Origin: Streptomyces sp. PT12
GTDB taxonomy: Bacteria; Actinomycetota; Actinomycetes; Streptomycetales; Streptomycetaceae
Length of the DNA stretch: 47,805 nt
Direction of reading: 5' to 3'
Assembly (NCBI RefSeq): GCF_003311645.1
Contig: NZ_QEST01000133.1
Location: 1-47,805, forward strand
The translations under genes were made by a program, and so were the position numbers. Below, in pieces: positions 1 to 16,379 of this stretch (its first letter is position 1; each line of letters begins with the position of its first letter). The notes under the pieces are model-generated. The model had not been told where the DNA came from, did no database searches, and worked only from the letters and a program-made list of their open reading frames with translations.

Positions 1-100
1 CCCGTAGGGCCGGGGCCTTCAACGCCTTGGTCAGGTAGATCAGTTCGGAGCCGACATCGCGGCTGGTCCCTGTCTGGTTCGCGCCGTTCTTCGTGCTCAT
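1..100 (-). CDS. istB: IstB-like IS21 helper ATPase, N-terminal fragment (runs off the window)
   Basis: Only the first 33 codons are present, beginning MSTKNGANQT, with the rest beyond base 1. The ATG shares its A with the TAA stop of istA (TAATG), the usual translational coupling of istA and istB in IS21 elements. The Walker motifs that define IstB lie outside the window, so the call rests on position and overlap. IstB proteins are DnaA-like AAA+ ATPases that help the IstA transposase choose a target. Confidence 0.6.
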   Translation of the reverse strand, partial: MSTKNGANQTGTSRDVGSELIYLTKALKAPALR

Positions 101-1352
101 TACGCTGCTCCTTCACCTGTGCTCAGCCCGCCGTCGATGACGCCGAAGATCCGGTCGTAGGTGTCCAGCGACCGCTCCTGGACCTCCGTCTCCTCCGCCG
201 GCGCCGGTTTCGTGCCGGCGGCTGCCTTGCGGACGGCCGCGGCAGCGGCAGCGTGGTCCGGGTCGGTGATGGTCTGGTGGCGGGCCCAGCTGCGGGCATG
301 GCGGGCGACCTCGACGCTGCCGCAGGTCACCAGGACCTGGTCGAGGTCGGCGGCGACCTCGATGCGGCGGCCGATGGCAAGCGGGTGGACCGAGTAGTCG
401 CAGGTGTCCAGGCGGACGTAGTGGTCCCTGGGCAGCCGCAGGGATGCCTCCACCAGCCAGGCGGGGCGATCGGCGGCAGGGTGAGCATGCGGGCGCGGTC
501 CGCTTCCAGCCGGTCCGATGGACGGGCCTGCAAGGTTCGGTGGATGCGCCGGTTGGCCTTCGTCAGCCAGTCGGCGAGCTGGATGTTGAAGTCCGCCGGC
601 GAGGTGAACACCCGACCGGGCAGGAACGATGTCTCCAGATAGCCGTTGGCCCGCTCGACCAGGCCCTTGGCCTCCGGATCCCTCGGCTTGCAGAGCACCA
701 ACTTGATGCCCAGCAGCCCGGCGAACGCGGCGAATTCATCGGTCAGCCGAGGACCGCCGGACCGCCAGGAGCCGACGGCCCCCTCGTTGTCCCAGACCAG
801 CACTCGTGGGACGGCACCCAGCTCGGTCAGCAGCCGCCAGTGCCCCGCGATCAGGTCGGCCGCTGACCTGGAGGGCAGCATCCGGGCGGTGACCCACCGC
901 GAGTAGCCCGCGACCATGACCAGCACCGGCGGCCGCCCGACCTGGCCGAAGCCGAGCGGGACATCGGCGGGTGGAAACCACAGGTCGCACTGGCCGATCT
1001 CCCCCGGCTCATAGACCGTCCGCGAAGCCGGATCCGCAGGCCGATAAGCTGGCCGCAGATCCCGGACCCGGTCCTTGAGCACGGTCAGACCGCGGTCCCA
1101 GCCGATCCGCTCGGCGATCACCGTCGCAGGCATCTCCGGCCACTGCTCGAGCAGTTCACGGATCTGCGGCTCGACCGCGTCCACAATCGAGCCTTTCGGC
1201 GCCCGCTGGTACTTCGGCGGCGCGTCATCCGCGATTGCCCTGCGGACGGTGTTCCTCGAGATCCCCAGCTTCCTCGCGATCGCCCGCACCGGCATCTGCT
1301 CGGCCCGGTGAAGCCAGCGGATCTCCGCCCAGTCCTCCACGCTGATCACCAC
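100..1352 (-). pseudogene. istA: IS21-family transposase IstA, interrupted by a frameshift
   Basis: The N-terminal part has a helix-turn-helix (RAIARKLGISRNTVRRAI, about residues 23-40) and then a DDE integrase core containing GQCDLWF, VLVWDNEGA and the Glu of KGLVERANGYLE. This frame runs from a GTG at 1352 behind GGAGGA and loses homology near 457-466. The typical IstA C-terminus (LRLPRDHYVRLDTCDYSVHP and onwards) continues in another frame to the TAA at 100-102. One missing base near 460 would explain it. The protein is therefore either inactive or produced by slippage, or the base is a sequencing error. The catalytic core is upstream of the break. Confidence 0.8.
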
Positions 1353-1442
1353 TCCTCCCGGCCTGACTCAACGAGCCAGACCCCTCGAAGGGGGTCAACT
1401 TTCACGCGTCGCTACTGGTCCACTTTTCAGCCGACGCCGACA

Positions 1443-2818
1443 GCTGACCTTGGAGAATTGCCTTTCAGTTGTTTCACGCTCGTGCCGGTTGATGAAGCCG
1501 AAAGTCCCAGAAAAGTCCCAGAGCGCTCCCACGGCTGACGGATGCTCTTTCGGCTTTACCCGGCGGTTTGCGCTCCAGGCATCGTCACCGGCTTCGAACA
1601 GGCCGGCCACAAGCGCCACGGCTGTGACGGACGGCGTATACGCGGGTCACCGCTCCAGGCGTCCGCTCCCTCGATGACCTGCTGCTCCTGCCCAACCTCA
1701 AGCGGTTCAGAGGCACCGACGACTTCTGGCCCCCGGAGGTCCTGCGGGAGCGAGGGAAAGCGACGGACGGCTAGCCAGGCACTGCCATGGTCGGCGGACG
1801 ACACCTGGGAGCGGCTCGGCTCCCGCAGCCGGTCCGGGCAAACGCCGGCCTGGAGGGCGGATCGTCTGGTCGGTGGTCGGCGCCGACTCGATGTTCTGCC
1901 GGGCGCATCCGCACGCGGCCGGTTCCGCAAGGCCCGGCCACAGGTCCGAAGAAGGAACGAGGCCCCGGCGCCAGCGCCCCGGCGACGGGTCCGAACGGTC
2001 CCGGGGCGGGGTGACCTGCATGCTCCACATCGCCGACGAAGGCGGCTGCAGCCGTATGGCCCTGCTGCTCACGCCGAGCCAGTAAGGCGATGCCCCGCAG
2101 ATGGAGCGCAACCGCCGCTGTGTCGATGACTCCCGTTACGGGCACGGTCCCGGAGTCGAAGGACCCGCGGGCCAACTGTCGGCGCGGTGACTGAGCGGGC
2201 GGCAGGCCCGCCGGGTCGGACCGCGACCGCTGCCCAGCGACCCATGAGATCGATGCATGACCTGCTGTTTCGTGCACAGCCGTCCAGGCCGACACTTTTT
2301 CGATGACCTCGCACGTGGAGTGCGTGGCCATTCTGGAGCCTGCCAAGAAGGGCCTTTGACCTGCTATCTCTGATTTCCCAGGTTCCGGGCGGGAAGCGTT
2401 GACATGTTTCCATGGGCACACGCCGTGGAGCAGGCCGCATGCCGGACGGATGTCGGCTGACCTGCGGTTTGGGTCGGTGACGGGAAGCGGACGGGTGGTG
2501 CCCCGGGCCTTCGGGGGGCCGGGCTGTTCTGACGCTCGCCTCGATGGAGCGTCAGGTTGTGTATGTCAGGGCTGGTGAAGCGGTGCGTGCCCGGGCCGCC
2601 GGTCACCTCTTGATGCAGGCGTCAATTGCCGCACTTGGAGGTGGCCCGGCGGCGCCGAGTGAGCTGCTCATCCGCCGGTCACGGGCCGGTGTGCGGCATG
2701 GTCAACGGCCGGGTCGGGCAGGTCCCGGTGCCCGGTGGGATCCCGGCCGGATGAGGTGGCCAACCGGCCGAGGTGGGCGCGGAACTGACGCAGAATCCGT
2801 CCCCCGGCTTGGGCATCG
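1443..2818. other. 1.4-kb stretch without a convincing gene; short coding remnants only
   Basis: No reading frame here has a recognisable family, a good start and codon bias matching its neighbours. At 1628-1774 (+) a 48-codon piece that ends in TAG reads like the tail of a real protein (SLDDLLLLPNLKRFRGTDDF within it), but it has no start codon in frame. A second possible tail ends at about 2085 (+). I read the stretch as debris between the insertion sequence and the cluster edge. Confidence 0.5.
2529..2555. terminator. 9-bp inverted repeat, terminator-like
   Basis: CTGACGCTC at 2529-2537 pairs with GAGCGTCAG at 2547-2555 across a 9-base loop and is followed by a T-rich stretch. No gene clearly ends just before it on the + strand. 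It could be the remains of a terminator of the lost gene in this stretch, or part of a mobile-element end. Confidence 0.3.
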
Positions 2819-4405
2819 TCAGCGTTCCGAGGCGGCGATCCCCGCGCGCAGCGCCTTCTTGTCGACCTTGCCCATCGGTGTGCGCGGAAGCTGCGGCATC
2901 GGTATCAGTCGGTCGGGGATCTTGTAGGCGGCCAGGCCGCGGCCCCTGAGGAACTCCTTCATGGCCGACGGACGGACGTCCGCCTCGTCGAGGACGACGA
3001 ACGCGTAGGTCCGTTCGCCGAGCACGCTGTCCGCCACGCCGATCACGGCCGCGTCCTGCACGGCGGGGTGGGTGCGCAGATGCCGCTCCAGCTCCTCCGC
3101 GGAGACCTTCTCGCCGGCTCGGTTGATGACGTCCTTGATCCTGCCGACGATCACGATATTGCCGTCCGGGTCGCGCCGCACGAGGTCACCGGTGCGGAAG
3201 AAGCCGTCCGGCGTGAACGAGCGGGCGTTCTCCTCGGGGGCCTGGTAGTACCCGCGGATGGTGTACGGCCCCCGTACCTGCATCTCGCCCGCCTCGCCCT
3301 CGGGCACGGGGTTCCCCGACTCGTCGACGATCCGGACCTCGTCACCCGGTGACATCGGGCGGCCGTCCGTGTTGACGGCCACCTCCTCAGGGTCGTCGAT
3401 CCGGGTGTGGGTCAGCAGCCCTTCGCTGATGCCGTACCACCGCTGGATCCGGCAGCCCAACACCTGGGCCGCACGGCGCGCCAAGGCCGGGTCGAGCGGC
3501 GCGCTGCCCACCTGAATCAGCAGGTGGGACAGTTCGCCGGGCGGCCGTTCGGAATCGGCCCACAGCCGCAGCACCGAGGGCACGACAGTGGTCACGGTAA
3601 CCCCCTCGCGGCGGATCAGTGAGAAGACGTCATCGGGCCGCACGCTCGACGTGAGGACCGCCTTCCCGCCCAGCAGGAGACTGCCGAACACGCCCGGACA
3701 GGCGAGGGCCGCCTGGTGCGCGACCGGGTTGACGGCCAGGTACACCACCTCCTCGCCCACCTGCATCGCCTCCGCGCAGGCCCGCATGACGTACTCGTAG
3801 TCGTCGTGGGTGCGGGGGATCAGCTTCGGCAGTCCGGTGGTGCCACCGGAGAGCAGGAACAGGGCGGGGTCGGACGCGTCCACCCGCGGCAGCGCGACGT
3901 CACGGGAGTCCAGTGACTCCAGCTGGGTGAACTCCTGGGCGTCACCGCTGACGATCACGTGCGGGACCGACGGGATCTCCCGGGCGATCGTGCGGTAGTC
4001 GAACCCGCCGAACTCGTCCTTCACCACATAGGCGACAGCGCCGGAGTGGGCGCACAGATGCGAGATCTCCGTTCTGCGGTGACCGGGCAGCGCCAGCACC
4101 GGGACGGCACCGGCCCGCAGCAGCGCGAAGACCAGGACGACGAACTCCGGGACGTTGGGGAGGTGCACCACCACCCGGTCCAAGGGCTTGATGCCCAGCT
4201 GGATCAGGCCGCCCGCCAGTCCGTCCGCCCGCCGGGACAGCTCCGCGTAGGTCATCCGGCGCTCGCCGCACACCACGGCCACCCGCTCGGCGTTGCGTCG
4301 GCACGACTCGTGCAGCAAGTCACCGATCGGCCGGCCGCGCCAGACCCCCGTCCGGCGCAGCTCCGCCGCGAGTTCTTCGGGCCAGTGCACAAAACCGTCA
4401 AGCAT
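2819..4405 (-). CDS. Aryl-acid AMP ligase (DhbE/EntE family), chromophore activation
   Basis: This 528-residue protein belongs to the acyl/aryl adenylate-forming family. It would activate the free aromatic acid (predicted quinoxaline-2-carboxylate) as an acyl-AMP and pass it to a carrier protein that feeds the first condensation domain. Visible motifs are the A3 loop LLSGGTTGLP (about 184-193), YGISEGL (324-330, the DHB-ligase-like A5), GRIKDVINRAGEKVSAEELE (A8 hinge) and PMGKVDKKAL with the A10 lysine near the C-terminus. The start is the ATG at 4403-4405, preceded by GGAAGGG. An upstream extension is open but lacks homology and codon sense. There is no fused carrier domain. The gene diverges from the thioesterase gene. 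It corresponds by position and family to Ecm1 of echinomycin (from memory). Confidence 0.9.
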   Translation of the reverse strand: MLDGFVHWPEELAAELRRTGVWRGRPIGDLLHESCRRNAERVAVVCGERRMTYAELSRRADGLAGGLIQLGIKPLDRVVVHLPNVPEFVVLVFALLRAGAVPVLALPGHRRTEISHLCAHSGAVAYVVKDEFGGFDYRTIAREIPSVPHVIVSGDAQEFTQLESLDSRDVALPRVDASDPALFLLSGGTTGLPKLIPRTHDDYEYVMRACAEAMQVGEEVVYLAVNPVAHQAALACPGVFGSLLLGGKAVLTSSVRPDDVFSLIRREGVTVTTVVPSVLRLWADSERPPGELSHLLIQVGSAPLDPALARRAAQVLGCRIQRWYGISEGLLTHTRIDDPEEVAVNTDGRPMSPGDEVRIVDESGNPVPEGEAGEMQVRGPYTIRGYYQAPEENARSFTPDGFFRTGDLVRRDPDGNIVIVGRIKDVINRAGEKVSAEELERHLRTHPAVQDAAVIGVADSVLGERTYAFVVLDEADVRPSAMKEFLRGRGLAAYKIPDRLIPMPQLPRTPMGKVDKKALRAGIAASER

Positions 4406-4769
4406 GATCGCGTTCCCTTCCAGCGGTCGGTCGTGGGGTGGATCGGGGGCACGGCCGTCCGGGAGCCGCCGCGGGTGCGCTCGGTCCGTCCTGGCCGCGG
4501 TCCGGCGGGGACGCGGCCGGAGGGCGGGTGCCCCCACTCGGTGGCGGGCGGTGTCCGTACGGTGGTGCGCGACGTCCGCACGCGACGTGAGCCCGGCCCC
4601 GTGCGGCGGCGTACCTGCGGTCCTTGTCGTCCTGTTCCTTGGCATCGTCGGCTCCCCGGTCAGCCGCCCTCCGATCTCTTGCCGACATCTGTCGCGGGCC
4701 CGCGCGAATCCGCGGCGAATGGAAAACATGGTGCGGACGGAACGACGGCCGGCCAGGAGGGCGAAGAGG
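4406..4769. promoter_or_regulatory. Divergent promoter region between AMP ligase and thioesterase genes
   Basis: These 364 bases separate two divergent starts and must hold promoters for both directions. I see Shine-Dalgarno sequences at each edge (AGGAGG at 4755-4760 for the + gene, and its counterpart for the - gene). I see no clear -35/-10 pair or extended dyad. A frame stays open across the region on the + strand, but it lacks homology and I do not treat it as coding. Confidence 0.4.
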
Positions 4770-5516
4770 ATGAGCCGCATACGGGAACGCGGATGGGTGC
4801 GGTCGATGATCACCGGTGACCCGCTCGGCGTGCGCGTGGTGTGCTTCCCGCACTCGGGGGGCTCGGGGATCACCTTCGGCGAGTGGTCCGCCGCGGTGCC
4901 GCCCGGCGTGTCGCTGATGGCCGTTCAGTACCCGGGCCGCGGCGACCGCTTCGGCGAGCCGCCCGTGGACGACGTGGCCGCGATGGCCAGCTGCGTGGCG
5001 GCGGAGCTGCTGCGGTTGCCGCCGGGCGACCACATTCTGTTCGGGCACAGCCTGGGCGCGCTGGTCGCCTACGAGACCGCCCTGCTGCTGCGGGACGCCG
5101 GCGAGGAACCCCTGGCGCTCTGCGTGTCCGCCGCTCTGCCGCCCGGACGGATGAACAACAGAAGCATCCACCTGGCACCCGACGACGAGTTCTGGACGAC
5201 GCTGTGCGCGCTGGGCGGCATCGAACCCGCGATCGCCGAGAACGCCGAGCTGCGCGACCTCCTCCTGCCCGTCATCCGCTCGGACCTGCGGGCCCACGCG
5301 ACCTATCGGCCCCGCCCGGGCGCCCGTTCGCTGTCCTGCCCCGTGCGCTGCTATCACGGCGAGGGCGACCCGTTGGTGGAGCAGGCCCAGCTGGCGGGGT
5401 GGGCGGGCATCACCTCCGGCGGCTTCACGGAAACCGCGCGGCGGGGCGGGCACTTCCATGTGACGGCCGACGTCGCGGAACTCGTCGTGGACGTGCTGAG
5501 CCAGGGCCGGAAGTGA
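4770..5516 (+). CDS. Type II thioesterase (alpha/beta hydrolase)
   Basis: This 248-residue stand-alone thioesterase is of the RifR/GrsT type. The nucleophile is Ser94 in FGHSLGA (91-97), the acid is in the HGEGDP segment, and the general base is in RGGHFHVT near the C-terminus. The start is the ATG at 4770 behind AGGAGG, 9 bases upstream. Such enzymes usually clear misloaded carrier proteins. In the echinomycin pathway the equivalent (Ecm2) is thought to release beta-hydroxytryptophan from the A-T didomain carrier. That assignment is from memory and applied here by context. It is the first gene of the rightward operon and is followed after 7 bases by the dehydrogenase gene. Confidence 0.9.
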   Translation: MSRIRERGWVRSMITGDPLGVRVVCFPHSGGSGITFGEWSAAVPPGVSLMAVQYPGRGDRFGEPPVDDVAAMASCVAAELLRLPPGDHILFGHSLGALVAYETALLLRDAGEEPLALCVSAALPPGRMNNRSIHLAPDDEFWTTLCALGGIEPAIAENAELRDLLLPVIRSDLRAHATYRPRPGARSLSCPVRCYHGEGDPLVEQAQLAGWAGITSGGFTETARRGGHFHVTADVAELVVDVLSQGRK

Positions 5517-5523
5517 GGCGGCG

Positions 5524-6558
5524 TTGACCACCATCGCCGTGATCCCCGGTGACGGCATCGGCCCCGAGGTGATCGGGCCGGCGCTGGACGTCCTCGACGC
5601 CCTCGGCCTCGGAGTGCGCACGGACGTCCTGGACCACGTCAACGCTGAGGCGTACCTGCGCACCGGAACAGCCCTGACCGGAGCCGACCTCGACCGGATC
5701 AGGTCCGGCGAGGCGGCGCTCCTCGGCGCCGTCGGCGATCCCCGGCTCGGTGACACCCCGTACGTGCGCGAGGTCCTCACCACCCTGCGCCTCGAACTCG
5801 ACCTCTACGTCAACTACCGCCCCGCCAGGCTCTGGCACGACAGGCTCAGTCCGCTGCGCGACCCATCCCGCCGGGCGATCGACTGCGTGATCGTCAGGGA
5901 GAACACCGAGGGGCTCTACAGCGGCATCGGAGGCGTCACCCGCACCGGGAGCCCCCAGGAGGTCGCCATCGACGTGGACCTCAGCACCCGTCACGGCGTG
6001 TCGCGCGTACTGGACTTCGCCTTCTCCGTGGCGCGCAGGTCGGTGTGCCTCGTCGACAAGGCCAACGCCGTCCGCAACGGCGGGCAGCTGTGGCAGCGCT
6101 GCTGGAGCGAGGCGGTGGCAAGGCACCCGCACGTCGAGGCGTCCCACCTCTACGTGGACACCGCCGCCCTGCGGCTGGCCACCGATCCGACCGCCTTCGA
6201 CGTCATCGTCACCAACAACTCCTACGGCGACATCCTGAGCGACCTCACGGCCGCGCTCGCCGGCGGCCTGGGCGTCGCGGCGTCGGCCAATCTCAACCCC
6301 GCGACCGGACGGGCGCTCTTCGAGCCCGTGCACGGCAGCGCCCCGGACATCGCGGGCACCGGCACCGCCAACCCGTTCGGCGCGATCCTCTCCGTGGCCC
6401 TGCTCGTCGAGCACCTGGGCCGGACCGAGGAGGCGGACGCGGTGCGCCGGGCGGTCGCCGCGGCCGTGGCGACCGGCTGTGTCACCCCCGACCTCGGCGG
6501 ATCCCTCGGCACGAAGGAGGTGGGCACCGCGGTCCTGGCGAAACTGCGGCGGCCGTAG
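5524..6558 (+). CDS. Isopropylmalate/isocitrate-dehydrogenase-like enzyme, chromophore biosynthesis
   Basis: This 344-residue member of the beta-decarboxylating dehydrogenase family keeps the expected residues. These are the nucleotide-site GDGIGPE at the N-terminus, the substrate arginines in RLELDLYVNYRP, RENTEGLYSG, the catalytic Lys of VDKANAVRNGG, the metal aspartates in NNSYGDILSDL and the NAD-binding HGSAPDIAG. The start is a TTG at 5524, only 7 bases after the thioesterase stop. Leucine genes are absent around it and it sits in a secondary-metabolite operon, so it probably oxidises and decarboxylates a hydroxy acid intermediate of the quinoxaline chromophore, like Ecm3 (from memory). 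The exact substrate cannot be read from the sequence. Confidence 0.85.
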   Translation: MTTIAVIPGDGIGPEVIGPALDVLDALGLGVRTDVLDHVNAEAYLRTGTALTGADLDRIRSGEAALLGAVGDPRLGDTPYVREVLTTLRLELDLYVNYRPARLWHDRLSPLRDPSRRAIDCVIVRENTEGLYSGIGGVTRTGSPQEVAIDVDLSTRHGVSRVLDFAFSVARRSVCLVDKANAVRNGGQLWQRCWSEAVARHPHVEASHLYVDTAALRLATDPTAFDVIVTNNSYGDILSDLTAALAGGLGVAASANLNPATGRALFEPVHGSAPDIAGTGTANPFGAILSVALLVEHLGRTEEADAVRRAVAAAVATGCVTPDLGGSLGTKEVGTAVLAKLRRP

Positions 6559-6624
6559 CCAGGTGCGGACGCGGACACGACCGCGGAACCGCGGGCGGAA
6601 CGACGGACGAGGGGCGGGGACAGC

Positions 6625-8001
6625 ATGAACGGCAACGGCACGAACCACACGGACGGGAACCCGGAGACCGTCATCGTGGGGGCCGGTCTGGTGGGCGCGG
6701 TCACGGCCTGCTACCTCGCCCCCCGCTTCGGAACGGTCACCCTGCTGGAGAAACGGGCGGACCCCAGACTGGAGCCCCCTCCGGAACGCCGGTCACTCGT
6801 CGTGATGCTGTCGGCGCGCGGCTGGCGCGCCCTGTCGGACCTCGGCGTCGCGGACGCCGTGCGCCGCATCTGCGTCCCCCTGCACGGACGCCGCGGACAC
6901 CTGTCCGACGGCCGGACGTGGTTGACTCCCTACAGCCGGGACGGACAGCCCATCTGGGCGGTGGAGCGCCGGCGGCTGCACCAGATCCTGCTGGACGCCG
7001 CCGAGGCGACCCCCGGTGTGCGCATCCGCTTCGGGCAGCGGGTGCGCTCGGTGGATCTGGACGAACCCGCGGTGCTGGTGGAGGACCGGCACGGCTCGCG
7101 CCGGCTGACGTGCCGCCGGGTCTTCGGGTGCGACGGCGCGCACTCCGCCGTCCGGGCCGCCCTGGAGGCGCGCGGCGCACGGGTCGAGGTGCGCAAACTG
7201 GACCTGGCGTACCAGGAGATCGACGTGCCGGCCGGGCGGCTGGACCCGGGCGTCACGCACTTCTGGCCCGCCGGGAAGGCGATGTTCGCCGCGCACCCCC
7301 TGCCGTCGGGGAAGCTCTCCGGCTCCTTGTTCATGCGTCTCGACGGCCCCGCCCCGTCCTACGCGGCGGCCCGCGGCTGCCAGGACCTGTCCGAGATGTT
7401 CGCCGCTCACTTTCCCGAGCCGACCGCGATCATCCCCGACATCGCGGAACAGCTGGCCGCCAAGGCCGTCTCGACCCTCACGACCGTCCGCTGCGACCGA
7501 TGGGTCTGGCGAGACACCTTCGCGCTGCTCGGTGACTCCTGTCACGCGATGGCGCCCTTCATGGGGCAGGGCATGAACTGCGGCTTCGAGGACGCCCGGG
7601 TCCTTGTCGCCTGCCTCGACGCCTCCGCCGACTGGGCGGCGGGCCTGGCCGCCTACGAGAAGTCGCGGACCGAGGACGCCGACGCGATCTCCCGGCTCTC
7701 TTACCGGCACTACTTCACCATGGCCAACCCACCTCGCGAGGAGACCTCGGCGGACGTGCTGCGCGGGCGGCTGACGGCCCTCTTCCCCGACCGGTTCGTG
7801 CCGCTGTACGACCGGTGCGCCTTCAGCGAGGAGAGCTACGCCTCCGTACTGCGCGACGATCGGCGTCTGGACCGGCTCGTGGCGGATCTGCTGGCCCGGT
7901 ACGGCACCGGACTGGTCTCGGCTCCGGACGACCGGCTGCGCGCCTGCACCCCTCCCCCCACCCCGACCACAGCCACCCTGGAGGACTCCGGATGTTCGTG
8001 A
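6625..8001 (+). CDS. FAD-dependent monooxygenase, kynurenine 3-monooxygenase-like
   Basis: This 458-residue class A flavoprotein has the FAD dinucleotide fold (VIVGAGLVGA, residues 13-22), the arginine-rich segment RRSLVVMLSARGWRAL and the second FAD motif GDSCHAMAPFMGQGMNCGFEDA (from residue 303). The last motif is much closer to kynurenine 3-monooxygenases than to phenol or polyketide hydroxylases. A kynurenine-type substrate fits the tryptophan dioxygenase and formamidase elsewhere in the window. In echinomycin the equivalent (Ecm4) is proposed to oxidise beta-hydroxykynurenine on the way to the quinoxaline ring (from memory). The start is the ATG at 6625 behind a G-rich Shine-Dalgarno. 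Its end overlaps the next gene by 10 bases. Confidence 0.88.
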   Translation: MNGNGTNHTDGNPETVIVGAGLVGAVTACYLAPRFGTVTLLEKRADPRLEPPPERRSLVVMLSARGWRALSDLGVADAVRRICVPLHGRRGHLSDGRTWLTPYSRDGQPIWAVERRRLHQILLDAAEATPGVRIRFGQRVRSVDLDEPAVLVEDRHGSRRLTCRRVFGCDGAHSAVRAALEARGARVEVRKLDLAYQEIDVPAGRLDPGVTHFWPAGKAMFAAHPLPSGKLSGSLFMRLDGPAPSYAAARGCQDLSEMFAAHFPEPTAIIPDIAEQLAAKAVSTLTTVRCDRWVWRDTFALLGDSCHAMAPFMGQGMNCGFEDARVLVACLDASADWAAGLAAYEKSRTEDADAISRLSYRHYFTMANPPREETSADVLRGRLTALFPDRFVPLYDRCAFSEESYASVLRDDRRLDRLVADLLARYGTGLVSAPDDRLRACTPPPTPTTATLEDSGCS

Positions 8002-8330
8002 TCCTGTTCAAGTCGCACCTGTCCGAGCAGGCCGGCGAGGAGTACTACGCCACCGAGGAGCGGATGCAGGAGCGGGTCCGCGCCATCGCCGGGTCCGACC
8101 CGGTGGAGGTCAAGCACTACACCGGGGAGGACGGTGAACGTCTCGCCGTCATGACGTGGCGCGACGAGGAGACGTTGGACAAGTGGCGTCACGACCCCGA
8201 GCACCAGGTGGCGCAGCACATGGGCAGGAAGCACTGGTACTCCGCCTACGAGCTGACCGTCGCCCAGGTGGTCCGGACCAGCGCACACGACAACCGGAGC
8301 CCGGACGCAACGGCCGAAGAGCCGCGCTAG
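7992..8330 (+). CDS. Small ABM-like (antibiotic biosynthesis monooxygenase fold) protein
   Basis: This 112-residue protein starts at the ATG at 7992, inside the end of the flavoprotein gene, so it is translationally coupled to it. The segments MFVILFKSHL, LAVMTWRDEETLDKWRHDPEHQVAQ and KHWYSAYELTVAQV match the ferredoxin-like alpha+beta barrel of ABM-domain proteins, in which a strand ends in a W-x-S/D motif followed by a helix with W and H. These small proteins act as cofactorless oxygenases or as partners in polyketide and other pathways. I infer a chromophore-tailoring role from coupling. The catalytic residues are not obvious and the substrate is unknown. The last 20 residues are charged and probably disordered. 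Confidence 0.75.
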   Translation: MFVILFKSHLSEQAGEEYYATEERMQERVRAIAGSDPVEVKHYTGEDGERLAVMTWRDEETLDKWRHDPEHQVAQHMGRKHWYSAYELTVAQVVRTSAHDNRSPDATAEEPR

Positions 8331-8577
8331 CAGGCGGAGGACGGCCGTGGGAACGATCGGGTCCGGGAGCGAAGGACGGCCTTCCAGGGCAGTTGCGGCG
8401 AGCTCCGGACGGACGCTGGCCCGCGCTGTGTGGCGGAGTTGTTTCGGGTGATGGCCAATTCCTTTTCGGTCTCTGGCCAACATCTTTCATCTCGGTTGTT
8501 CCACCACATGGGCCACGACAAGCATCGGCACGGCGAGGGGCCGTTGACCGGGACACCACTTTGCTGGGGGCATTTGG
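8331..8577 (+). promoter_or_regulatory. Leader of the NRPS genes with a 22-bp-phased heptamer repeat
   Basis: This 247-base gap precedes the first giant NRPS and is locally AT-richer than its surroundings (8440-8510). The heptamer TGGCCAA occurs at 8452-8458 and again at 8474-8480, start to start 22 bp, so on the same face of the helix. Direct repeats with 11- or 22-bp phasing are typical of OmpR/SARP-type winged-helix activators, and one such regulator is encoded at 26334. A link is inferred only. No clear -10/-35 pair was found. Confidence 0.4.
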
Positions 8578-16371
<7,794 letters not shown>

Positions 16372-16379
16372 GAGAAACC

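Larger units (their letters stand above)
1..1442 (-). mobile_element. IS21-family insertion sequence, right-hand part
   Basis: The istA-istB pair reads leftwards off the window edge, which is the normal IS21 arrangement. The right end is placed near 1442 because the reverse strand there starts with TGTCGG, which suits the 5'-TG ends of IS21 elements. It is followed by a segment (about 1398-1430) that resembles the transposase-binding repeats of these elements. The left end is outside the window, so the paired terminal repeat cannot be checked. The element flanks a biosynthetic cluster, a common place for insertion sequences. Confidence 0.65.

Noticed and set aside
1395-1619. Minus-strand 74-codon frame next to the insertion sequence
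   Set aside because: Parts look protein-like, but there is no recognised family and it overlaps the IS end. Not supported as a gene.
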